A stretch of DNA of 49,230 nucleotides from Streptomyces sp. MH60. Its GTDB lineage: Bacteria > Actinomycetota > Actinomycetes > Streptomycetales > Streptomycetaceae. Location of the stretch: contig NZ_MULI01000055.1 of the NCBI RefSeq assembly GCF_002939385.1, positions 1 to 49,230 of the forward strand. The letters run 5' to 3'. A program made the translations under genes and the position numbers. The notes under the pieces were generated by a model. The model saw nothing but the letters and a program-made list of their open reading frames with translations, made no database searches and had not been told where the DNA came from. Shown here piece by piece: positions 25,734 through 32,660 of the stretch (position 1 is its first letter; the number at the start of each line of letters is the position of its first letter).

Positions 25734-26663
25734 ATGAGCCTGAGGCAGTTCGAGTACGCCCTGGCCGTCGCCGAGGAGGGCTCGGTGACGGCCGCGGCCG
25801 AGGCGCTGCGCGTCGCCCAGCCCTCGGTGTCCCAGCAGATCCGCGGTCTGGAGCGGGACCTCGGCGTGGAGCTGTTCTCCCGCACCCCGGCCGGTCTCGT
25901 CCCCACCGTGGCCGGCCGCGCCTTCCTGCGGGACGCGGAGATCGCGGTGAACGCGGCCCGCCGGGCGCGGGCGACGGCGCGGGCCGGCGCCGAGGAGCTG
26001 GCGGGCGAGGTGGTGGTCGCGGTGCAGATGGGCCTGGGCACGCGGCAGCTGCCGGGCGCCCTGAGCGCGCTGCGCCGCCGCTTCCCGCGCCTGGAGGTCA
26101 CCGTCTTCGAGGAGCCGAACCCCACCGAGCTGGAGCGGCTGGCCCGCGGGGGCGTGCTGGACCTCGCCATCATGGCCGGACCGTGCGACGAGGGCCTGTA
26201 CGACGGCCACCACCTCGGCGACGAGGAGTTCGTCGTGGTGCTGGCGGCCGGGCACCCGCAGCTCGCCGCGGACCGGGTCGCGCTGCGGGACCTGGAGCGG
26301 GAGCCGTGGGTGCGGTTCGACCCCGCCAGCGCGCTGGACGGCGTCCTGGTGGAGGTGCTGCGGGAGAACGGGCTCGCCCCGACCACCGTCGCCCGGGTCT
26401 CCCAGACGGCGACGGCCGTGCGCTGGGCCGCCCACGGCCTCGGGGTGACGTTCGTCCCGGCGTCCGCGGTGCCGCCCGGTCACGAGCACCTGGTGCGCCC
26501 GGTGTCCCCGGCCGTGTCCCAGCCCGTCGTCGCCGCGGTCCGGCCCGGCGCGGGCCCGGCGGAGACGGCGCTGCTGGAGTTCCTGCGGCAGGAGACCTGG
26601 TACCGGTTCGCTCAGAGCTGGGTGACGCCGCCGTCCACGGCCAGCTCGGCGCCGGTCGTGTAG
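25734..26663 (+). CDS. LysR-family transcriptional regulator
   Basis: 309 residues from the ATG at 25734, after gggagcgggag. The N-terminal winged helix has the standard layout: LRQFEYALAVAEEGSVTAAAE, then LRVAQPSVSQQIRGLERDLG. The periplasmic-binding-like effector domain covers about residues 90-295. Its target is not fixed: the M4 protease gene upstream is the nearest candidate, and the convergent SDR genes are another. The last 17 codons overlap the 3' end of the SDR gene on the other strand by 52 bp, and the tail past TWYRFAQ is probably recent read-through. Confidence 0.92.
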   Translation: MSLRQFEYALAVAEEGSVTAAAEALRVAQPSVSQQIRGLERDLGVELFSRTPAGLVPTVAGRAFLRDAEIAVNAARRARATARAGAEELAGEVVVAVQMGLGTRQLPGALSALRRRFPRLEVTVFEEPNPTELERLARGGVLDLAIMAGPCDEGLYDGHHLGDEEFVVVLAAGHPQLAADRVALRDLEREPWVRFDPASALDGVLVEVLRENGLAPTTVARVSQTATAVRWAAHGLGVTFVPASAVPPGHEHLVRPVSPAVSQPVVAAVRPGAGPAETALLEFLRQETWYRFAQSWVTPPSTASSAPVV

Positions 26664-27355
26664 GTGGCGTCGAAGGCGAGGAAGGCGGCGGCCCGGGCGA
26701 TCTCCTCGGGGGTGCCGAAGCGCCGCATGGGGTTGTCCGCCACCCGTTCCGCCTTGAACCGCTCGGCCTCCTCGGCGGTCATCGTCGCGTCCAGGGCTCC
26801 CGTGTCGACGGGGCCGGGACTGATCGCGTTGACCCGGATGCCGCGGGGCAGCAGCTCACGGGAGAAGCTGCGGGCCATCGAGCGCAGCGCCGCCTTCCCG
26901 GCCGCGTAGACGCTGGTGTCCGCCATGCCGATGACGTTCGCGACCGAGGTGGTGAGGACGACGCCGGCGCCCGTGCTCAGCAGCGGGGCGAGCTTCTGCA
27001 CGGTGAACCAGGCGCCCTTGACGTTGATCGCGAACAGTTCGTCGTACGCCTCCTCGGTCGTCGACGCGAGCGGCGTGAGGGTCGCGACGCCGGCGTTGAC
27101 GAACAGGGCGTCGACGGTGCCCAGTTCGGCCTTCACACGGTCGGCGAGAGCGTCCAGGTCCGGCAGTGAGGCCACGTCGCCGCGGACGGCCACCGCGTTC
27201 TCGCCGAGCCGCTCCCGCGCGGTGTCGAGCGTGGCCTGCGAACGGCCGGTGATCACGACGCGGGCTCCGCCGCGCACCAGCAGGTCCGCCATCGCGAAAC
27301 CCATTCCACTGCCGCCACCCGTGATCACTACATTCTTGTTGCTGTACATACCCAT
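26612..27355 (-). CDS. short-chain dehydrogenase/reductase
   Basis: 247 residues, classical SDR. The cofactor motif VVITGGGSGMGFAMA, the NAG motif (FVNAGVATL), the Ser in TTSVANVIGM and the catalytic YAAGKAALRSM are all present. It would reduce or oxidise a carbonyl/alcohol with NAD(P)H; the substrate is unknown. The second Met (27349) is an equally good start. It lies 65 bp after another SDR gene on the same strand and is probably in one operon with it. Confidence 0.92.
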   Translation of the reverse strand: MGMYSNKNVVITGGGSGMGFAMADLLVRGGARVVITGRSQATLDTARERLGENAVAVRGDVASLPDLDALADRVKAELGTVDALFVNAGVATLTPLASTTEEAYDELFAINVKGAWFTVQKLAPLLSTGAGVVLTTSVANVIGMADTSVYAAGKAALRSMARSFSRELLPRGIRVNAISPGPVDTGALDATMTAEEAERFKAERVADNPMRRFGTPEEIARAAAFLAFDATYTTGAELAVDGGVTQL

Positions 27356-27420
27356 TTCCGGATCCCTTTTTCGCAGGCTTTTCCAGCGTCACATTTCTTC
27401 GGAGGTCGTCCCCTGGAATG

Positions 27421-28188
27421 TCAGCCCCTGGGATATTCCCCGCCGTCCACGGCGAGGTTGGTCCCCGTCACCCAGCCCGCCCGGTCGGACACGAGGAACA
27501 GCACCGCGTGGGCGATGTCGTCGGGCAGGCCGTCGCGCCCCAGCGGGGCGGTGCCGCTCGCGGCGGGTCCGGCGTCGAGGCTCGCCCAGTGCTCCCGGGT
27601 CTCCTCCCCGCCGGGGGTGGAGGTCCGGCCGGGGCTGACGGTGTTGACCCGGACGCCGGAGGGGGCCAGCGTCGCGGCCAGTCCGGCGCTGTAGTTGTCC
27701 AGCGCCGCCTTCGCCGCCTGGTAGTGCAGGAACGGCGGTGCGGGGGGCGCGACCGCGGCCGAGGAGATGTGCACGATCGCCCCCGAGCGCCGGTCCCGCA
27801 TGCCCGGTACCAGGAGCGAGTTCAGCCGGACCGACGCGAGGAGGTTCAGGTTCAGCGTGTCCAGCCACTCCTCGTCGGGGATGACCAGGCCGTCCTTGTG
27901 GGGCCGCGCCCCGCCTGCGTTGTGGACCAGGATGTCCACCCCGCCGAGCGCCTCCCGCGCGGCCCCGGCGAGCGCCTCGGCGCCGGCGGGGGTCCGTACG
28001 TCCGCCTGCACGAAGCCGGCCCCCTCCGGCGCCGGGCCCGTCGCCGACCTGGCGGTCGTGATCACCTCGGCGCCGGCGTCCAGGAGCCGGCGCACGATGG
28101 CCGCTCCGATTCCGCGCGTACCGCCGGTCACCAGGGCCCGCTTTCCCGCGAGTTCCCTGTTTTCCGACACGTTTTCCTTCGCGGCCAT
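27421..28188 (-). CDS. short-chain dehydrogenase/reductase
   Basis: 255 residues, classical SDR. The nucleotide-binding motif ALVTGGTRGIGAAIV, HNAGGARPH, the Ser in VHISSAAVA and the active-site YQAAKAALDNYSAG are intact. A well-formed promoter (TTGCCT-18 bp-TACCGT, 28226-28255) precedes it and a repeat array lies further upstream. It is the first gene of a likely two-gene SDR unit. Together with the FMN reductase further upstream it suggests detoxification or redox modification of a small molecule; this is inference. Confidence 0.92.
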   Translation of the reverse strand: MAAKENVSENRELAGKRALVTGGTRGIGAAIVRRLLDAGAEVITTARSATGPAPEGAGFVQADVRTPAGAEALAGAAREALGGVDILVHNAGGARPHKDGLVIPDEEWLDTLNLNLLASVRLNSLLVPGMRDRRSGAIVHISSAAVAPPAPPFLHYQAAKAALDNYSAGLAATLAPSGVRVNTVSPGRTSTPGGEETREHWASLDAGPAASGTAPLGRDGLPDDIAHAVLFLVSDRAGWVTGTNLAVDGGEYPRG

Positions 28189-28225
28189 GGCGTTTTCCCT
28201 TTCACCTTCGCATGATTACCCCCAC

Positions 28226-28255
28226 ACGGTAGGTCCGGAAATCCAAGGAAGGCAA
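28226..28255 (-). promoter_or_regulatory. sigma-70-type promoter of the SDR operon
   Basis: On the minus strand, TTGCCT (28250-28255) and TACCGT (28226-28231) are separated by 18 bp. The predicted start is near 28219, giving a leader of about 30 nt with aggg as a possible ribosome site before ATG 28188. Confidence 0.55.
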
Positions 28256-28274
28256 AGACGAAATTGCAGCGGCT

Positions 28275-28350
28275 GCCATAGGAAGCTCCTATAGCTTCCT
28301 ATAGCTTCCTATGGCGCCCTATGGCGTCCTACGGCGTCCGATGGCGTCTC
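28275..28350. repeat. 10-bp tandem array with 13-bp inverted repeat, upstream of the SDR promoter
   Basis: From 28291 to 28350 six consecutive 10-bp units follow the pattern at/c-a/g-gc-t/g-t/c-cct (atagcttcct twice, then atggcgccct, atggcgtcct, acggcgtccg, atggcgtctc). The left part also forms a perfect inverted repeat, 13 bp per arm (28275-28287 with 28303-28315), and the same left arm pairs with an inner copy (28278-28287 with 28293-28302). The array ends at the stop codon of the FMN reductase gene. Confidence 0.8.
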
Positions 28351-28936
28351 ACGCGCCGCCGTAGGGGCGCCGCTCCTTCGCCTCCCGCAGGGCCCGCCCC
28401 CACCACACCAGCTGGTCGAGCATCGCCTTGGCCGCCGCGTCCGGGCCGGACGGGTCCCTGAGCCTGCCCTCGTCGTCGAAGGACGCGCCCGCGTTGTGGA
28501 AGGAGACGGTGTCGCGGACGGTGACGGCGTGCAGTTCGGCGAAGACCTGGCGCAGGTGTTCCGCGGCCCGCAGGCCGCCGGCCAGGCCGCCGTAGGAGAC
28601 CAGGCCGACGGGCTTGGCCCGCCACTCGGTGAAGTGCCAGTCGATGACGTTCTTCAGGCCCGCCGGGAACGAGTGGTTGTACTCGGGGGTCAGCACGACG
28701 AACGCGTCGGCGTCCGCCAGTTTCGGGGTGATCTCCGCCAGCGCGGCGGTCGCCTCCGGGGTCGGGGCCAGGGTCGTGGGCAGGTCGGTCCCGGCGACGT
28801 CCACCACCTCGGGGACCAGGACGTCGTGGGCCCGGAGGTGGTCCAGGAGCCAGTCGGCGACGACGGGGCCGAAGCGGCCGTGGCGGTTGCTGCCGACGAG
28901 CAGGGTGACGCGGAGCGGTGCGGTCGTGGTGTCCAT
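28349..28936 (-). CDS. NADPH-dependent FMN reductase (SoxR-regulated type)
   Basis: 195 residues, flavodoxin-like fold of the NADPH-dependent FMN reductase family. The FMN phosphate loop is LVGSNRHGRFGPVVADWL and the isoalloxazine contact is LTPEYNHSFPAGLKNVIDW. Proteins of this kind reduce free flavins or quinones. In S. coelicolor an FMN reductase in this chromosomal area belongs to the small SoxR regulon induced by redox-active secondary metabolites. The SoxR-like operator here (28953-28970) sits inside a promoter whose predicted start nearly coincides with the ATG. No Shine-Dalgarno is seen, so a leaderless mRNA is likely. Confidence 0.93.
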   Translation of the reverse strand: MDTTTAPLRVTLLVGSNRHGRFGPVVADWLLDHLRAHDVLVPEVVDVAGTDLPTTLAPTPEATAALAEITPKLADADAFVVLTPEYNHSFPAGLKNVIDWHFTEWRAKPVGLVSYGGLAGGLRAAEHLRQVFAELHAVTVRDTVSFHNAGASFDDEGRLRDPSGPDAAAKAMLDQLVWWGRALREAKERRPYGGA

Positions 28937-28943
28937 GCGGGAG

Positions 28944-28974
28944 AGCCTGGTACCTCAAGTTTGCTCGAGGTCAA
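28944..28974 (-). promoter_or_regulatory. SoxR-type operator/promoter of the FMN reductase gene
   Basis: The plus-strand CCTCAAGTTTGCTCGAGG (28953-28970) is an 18-bp dyad with one mismatched pair and matches the classical E. coli soxS operator at 15 of 18 positions. On the minus strand it lies between TTGACC (28969-28974) and CAGGCT (28944-28949), a 19-bp spacer, the over-long spacing typical of MerR-family-activated promoters. Confidence 0.75.
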
Positions 28975-29101
28975 GCCGCCTCGCTCCCGGGCTCGTCCGG
29001 CGGCACCGGTCACCCGTTCACACCCGCTCGGGGGGCGGGCCGGGCCGGGTGCCACTTTCCTCGGTAGGGCAGGGGCCACCGAAGAGCTCAAAGGAGCACC
29101 G

Positions 29102-29635
29102 ATGCGACGTACCGCCCGCCTGCTGACCGGTACCGCGCTCGCCGCCGCGGCCGTCGGTCTGACCACCGCGGCCCCGGTGTACGCCGGGGAGAGGGTCGTC
29201 ACCGGCGGCCTGTCGGTGTATCCGTCCTCGGTCGTGCCGGGCGAGAGGGCCGTGGTGACGACCGCGGTGTGCGGAAAGGGCGGCGCGGCGGCGGGTGACG
29301 CCAGCGCGGTCGGCGCGGGCGCGTTCCCGCTGGCGCCGGGCACGGGCGAGGGCGGGGCGACGGGGCACTTCGAGGTGCCGCCGAGCGCGCAGCCGGGGAC
29401 GTACGAGATCGTCGCGACCTGTGGGGACGACGAGCGGCGGGTGACCGGCGACCTGGTGGTCACGCTCACCTCGGCCGCCGCGCAGGTGTACCCCAGAGGA
29501 AGCGTGAAGACGGGGGTCGGCGGCGCTCTTGGCCCCGATCCCGTGCAGACCGCGGCCGGCGTGGCGGCTCTCGCCGTCGCCGCCGCGGGCGGTACCTGGC
29601 TCCTGCATCGCCGGGCGAGAGGCGACGGGATCTGA
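29102..29635 (+). CDS. small secreted or cell-surface protein paired with a class F sortase
   Basis: 177 residues from the ATG at 29102 after aaaggagcaccg. A signal peptide (RLLTGTALAAAAVGLTTAAPVYA) is followed by an Ig-like beta-rich domain with two Cys (AVCGKGG and VATCGDDE) that may form a disulfide. The C terminus is a hydrophobic segment (TAAGVAALAVAAAGGTWLL) ending in HRRARGDGI. That layout resembles a sorting signal, but no LPxTG or LAxTG precedes it; GALGPDPVQ is what stands there. The sortase gene follows 118 bp downstream in the same orientation, so it is the natural candidate partner. Confidence 0.8.
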   Translation: MRRTARLLTGTALAAAAVGLTTAAPVYAGERVVTGGLSVYPSSVVPGERAVVTTAVCGKGGAAAGDASAVGAGAFPLAPGTGEGGATGHFEVPPSAQPGTYEIVATCGDDERRVTGDLVVTLTSAAAQVYPRGSVKTGVGGALGPDPVQTAAGVAALAVAAAGGTWLLHRRARGDGI

Positions 29636-29753
29636 CGGGCACCCTCCGCTGCCCGTCCGCCGGTACCGCACTTCCCCACCCCCTCCGGGTCCGACGCCCC
29701 TCGCGGCCCGGAGGGGGCCGGGGTTCCCAGGGACGCGAGGGAGAGGGGACGTC

Positions 29754-30386
29754 ATGCGCAGGGTCAAGGACACCGCGATAGCGGCCGTCACCGCGGTCGC
29801 CCTCTGCTCGGGCGGCTGGCTGCTGCTCGGCGGCGGCGGTACCGACGCTCCGCCGCAACCGTCGGCCGCGCAGTCCGGCACCGCCGACCGGACCGGGCCG
29901 GCCGGCCGGGGCGCCGCCGCACCGGCGCTGCCGCCCTCCCCGCCGGACCGCGTCCGCATCCCGGCGATCGGCGTGGACGCCCCGCTGACGGGCCTGGGCC
30001 TGACCGGGACGGGCAGCCTGGACGTGCCGCCCGCCGAGAAGAAGAACCTCGCCGGCTGGTACGAGGCCGGCACCACCCCCGGCGAGACGGGCACCGCGAT
30101 CGTCGCCGGCCACGTGGACAACGCCGAGGGCCCCGCCGTCTTCTACCGGCTCGGCGCCCTGGCCAAGGGCGCGACGATCGAGGTCGACCGGCGCGACGGC
30201 GGCGTCGCGGTGTTCACGGTGGACGCGGTCGAGGTCTACGCCGCCGACGCCTTCCCCGACGAGAAGGTCTACGGCGCCGCCGACCGCCCCGAACTGCGCG
30301 TCATCACCTGCGGCGGCCCCTACTCACGCAGTACCGGCTACCAGGGCAACGTGGTCGTCTTCGCCCACCTCACCGGCAGCCGGTGA
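29754..30386 (+). CDS. class F sortase
   Basis: 210 residues. One N-terminal membrane helix (TAIAAVTAVALCSGGWLLLG) is followed by a low-complexity linker and the sortase domain: the catalytic His is in VAGHVDN, the Cys in RVITCGG, and an Arg follows in PYSRSTGY. The beta-barrel core begins at RVRIPAIGVDAPLTGLGL. Class F sortases are the actinobacterial single-gene group with poorly known substrates. It starts after gagaggggacgtc and lies directly downstream of a putative surface protein gene. Confidence 0.92.
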   Translation: MRRVKDTAIAAVTAVALCSGGWLLLGGGGTDAPPQPSAAQSGTADRTGPAGRGAAAPALPPSPPDRVRIPAIGVDAPLTGLGLTGTGSLDVPPAEKKNLAGWYEAGTTPGETGTAIVAGHVDNAEGPAVFYRLGALAKGATIEVDRRDGGVAVFTVDAVEVYAADAFPDEKVYGAADRPELRVITCGGPYSRSTGYQGNVVVFAHLTGSR

Positions 30387-30414
30387 GCCGCGGCGCCGGC
30401 CCCGCCCGCGCGGG

Positions 30415-31203
30415 CTACGCCACCCACTGCTCGTACGCCAGGTTCACCACCAGGGCGAAGACCACCGTCAGCAGGACGACGCGGACGAAGCCGCTGCCCT
30501 TCTTGAGGGCGGTGTGGGCGCCGAACATGCCGCCGGCCAGGTTGAAGGCGGCCATCAGGACGGCCAGCTGCCACAGGACCGCGCCCTGCCAGGCGAAGGT
30601 GGCGAGGGCACCCGCGTTGGTGCAGCAGTTCACGATCTTGGCGGTGGCGGACGCCGTCACCAGGTCCAGGTGGAGCAGCGCGGTGAGGGCCAGGACCAGG
30701 AAGGTGCCCGTGCCGGGGCCGATCAGGCCGTCGTAGAAGCCGATGCCGAGGCCGGCGAGGCCGATCGCGGCGAGGATCTGGCGGCGGGTGGCCGGGCCGG
30801 TGGCGGGCGCGGTGCCGAAGGCGGGGCGCAGGATCACGAAGGCCGCGACCGCGAGCAGCACCACCATGATCACCGGCTTGAGCACCTCGGTGCTCATCCC
30901 GGCCGCGAAGAACGCCCCGCCGGACGATCCGGCCAGCGCCGCCAGGCCGATGCGTACGGCGGTGCGCACGTCCACCGGCGCCTTGCGGGCGTACGTCACC
31001 GCGGCGCCCGTGGTGCCGACGATGGCGACCGCCTTGTTGGTCCCCAGCGCGTGCGCGGCCGGGGTGCCGGCGGGCAGGCCGAGCAGCAGGGCGGGCAGCA
31101 GCAGGAGGCCACCGCCGCCGACCACGGCGTCGATCCAGCCGGCCGCGAGTGCGGCGAGGCAGAGCAGGACGACCGTGGTCAGCGATATGTCGGGCATGAT
31201 CAT
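30415..31203 (-). CDS. TSUP (TauE/SafE) family membrane permease
   Basis: 262 residues with about eight hydrophobic segments. The family signature at the N terminus, AAGWIDAVVGGGGLLLLPALL, is clear, and the second half repeats it as GLGIGFYDGLIGPGTGTFLVL. TSUP proteins move small anions such as sulfite, sulfoacetate or related compounds; the substrate here is unknown. The start at 31197 (second Met) has the better ribosome-site spacing (aagg then 8 nt). It is convergent with the sortase gene and divergent from the nitrite reductase operon. Confidence 0.9.
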   Translation of the reverse strand: MIMPDISLTTVVLLCLAALAAGWIDAVVGGGGLLLLPALLLGLPAGTPAAHALGTNKAVAIVGTTGAAVTYARKAPVDVRTAVRIGLAALAGSSGGAFFAAGMSTEVLKPVIMVVLLAVAAFVILRPAFGTAPATGPATRRQILAAIGLAGLGIGFYDGLIGPGTGTFLVLALTALLHLDLVTASATAKIVNCCTNAGALATFAWQGAVLWQLAVLMAAFNLAGGMFGAHTALKKGSGFVRVVLLTVVFALVVNLAYEQWVA

Positions 31204-31342
31204 GACCTTATGGACGGGATGCGTGTGCCGTCCATCGAGATGAGGGACTTCTGAGGTTCCCGCCCGCCTCTCCCCCGGACCGCCCGCCCCTCCCCGGACC
31301 GCCCGCCCCTCACACGGCCCGCCCGCCCCCGCTGAGGGCAGC

Positions 31343-31380
31343 GTTCCCCGTGGGAAACAGAGGGGATGCCACCGGGTAAC
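31343..31380 (+). promoter_or_regulatory. GlnR-like box array upstream of the nitrite reductase operon
   Basis: On the plus strand, gttcc, gaaac, gatgc and gtaac stand exactly 6 nt apart; gaaac is a full match to the b-box GaAAc and gttcc is 4 of 5 to gTnAc. The opposite strand reads gttac, gcatc, gtttc, ggaac with the same spacing. The array ends 23 bp before the ATG. GlnR control of nirB is established in S. coelicolor; binding to this exact site is inferred. Confidence 0.6.
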
Positions 31381-31403
31381 ACCCGCACCGCACGCTCGAT
31401 GCC

Positions 31404-32660
31404 ATGACCTCGAAAACGCGTGTGGTGGTGATCGGCGCCGGACTCGCGGGCGTGACGCTCGCCCGGCGGCTCGGTGAGCTGGGCACGCCCGCGCTCCTGG
31501 TCGGCGACGAGGAGCACCGCCCGTACAACCGGGTGCTGCTCGCCGAGGTGCTGGCCGGACGGTACAGCCCCGAGGTGATCGCCCTGCCGGCGCCCGCCGG
31601 ACTGCTGCGCGGCCGGGTCACCGGCGTCGACCGGGCCGGGCGGACCGTGCGGTGCGCCGACGGTTCGGTGATCGCCTACGACACGCTGGTGCTGGCCACC
31701 GGCTCCAACGCCGTGCTGCCGCCCCTGCGCGGCCTGTTCTCCCCGGACCACGAGCTGCCCGAGGGCGTGCACGCGTTCCGGACGATGGACGACTGCCTCG
31801 GGTTGTCGAAGGCGGTGCGGCCCGGGGCGCGGGCGGTCGTCATCGGCGGCGGGCTGCTCGGGGTGTCCGCCGCCCGCGCGCTGGCCGTGCGCGGCGCCCA
31901 GGTCGTCCTCGCCCAGCAGTCCGAGCGGCTGATGGAGCGCCAGCTCGACCCGGCGGCCTCCGCGCTGGTGCGGCGGCACCTGGAGGGCCTCGGCGTCGAG
32001 GTGCACACCGAGTGCCGGGTACGGGACGTGCGCGGCGTCGGCGGGGCGGTGCGGTCCGTGGAGATGGGCGACGGGTACGCCCTCGGCACCGACCTGGTCG
32101 TGCTCGCGTGCGGGGTCCGGCCGCGGGTCGGGCTCGCGCGGGAGGCGGGTCTCGACGTCGGCAAGGGCGTCCTCGTCGACGACGAGCTGCGCACCTCGGA
32201 CCCGCACATCCGCGCCGTCGGCGACTGCGCCGAGCACGCGGGACGCGTGTACGGGCTGGCCGCGCCCGCCCTCGAACAGGCCGACGTGCTCGCCGGGCTG
32301 CTCGCCGGGGACGGCACGGGCAGCGGCGCGGCAGCCCCCCGCTACACCGGCACCCGCTCGCTGACCCGGCTGACCCTCACCGGGCCGGACGGCCCCTTCG
32401 GCGGGCCGGACGGCCCCTTCGACCTCGCCGCGTTCGGCGAGACCGACCCCCGCCCCGGCGACGACGTCGTGCAGCTCGCCGACGCCACCCGGGGCACCTA
32501 CCGCAAGGTCGTCGTCCGCGACGACCGGCTGGTCGGCGGGGTCCTGGTCGGCGAACTCGGCACCGTCGGCGCGCTGGCGCGCGCCTGGGAGGGAGCAGAG
32601 CCGCTCCCCTCCGACGGCGGCCCCCTGCTCCACCTGCTCACCCAAGACGGAGGCTCCTGA
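31404..32660 (+). CDS. FAD-dependent NAD(P)H oxidoreductase of the nitrite reductase operon
   Basis: 418 residues. Pyridine nucleotide-disulfide oxidoreductase fold: FAD motif VVVIGAGLAGVTLARRLGE, NAD(P) motif AVVIGGGLLGVSAARALAV and the second FAD motif IRAVGDCAEHAG. It corresponds to the flavin part of an NADH-nitrite reductase made as a separate chain. It could feed electrons to NirB or to NasA, which has no flavin of its own. A 21-bp in-frame tandem duplication (32381-32422) gives GPDGPFG-GPDGPFD. It overlaps the nirB start (TGATGA), a sign of translational coupling. No clear ribosome site precedes 31404. Confidence 0.9.
   Translation: MTSKTRVVVIGAGLAGVTLARRLGELGTPALLVGDEEHRPYNRVLLAEVLAGRYSPEVIALPAPAGLLRGRVTGVDRAGRTVRCADGSVIAYDTLVLATGSNAVLPPLRGLFSPDHELPEGVHAFRTMDDCLGLSKAVRPGARAVVIGGGLLGVSAARALAVRGAQVVLAQQSERLMERQLDPAASALVRRHLEGLGVEVHTECRVRDVRGVGGAVRSVEMGDGYALGTDLVVLACGVRPRVGLAREAGLDVGKGVLVDDELRTSDPHIRAVGDCAEHAGRVYGLAAPALEQADVLAGLLAGDGTGSGAAAPRYTGTRSLTRLTLTGPDGPFGGPDGPFDLAAFGETDPRPGDDVVQLADATRGTYRKVVVRDDRLVGGVLVGELGTVGALARAWEGAEPLPSDGGPLLHLLTQDGGS
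32381..32422 (+). repeat. 21-bp in-frame tandem duplication in the FAD oxidoreductase gene
   Basis: Two adjacent 21-bp copies (cgggccggacggccccttcg plus one base) differ only at the last base and add seven residues to a surface-type Gly/Pro loop. This is a typical slipped-strand product. Confidence 0.9.

Noticed and set aside
28291..28350. Possible CRISPR array from the 10-bp units
   Set aside because: Units are contiguous without spacers and far too short; no cas genes are in the window.
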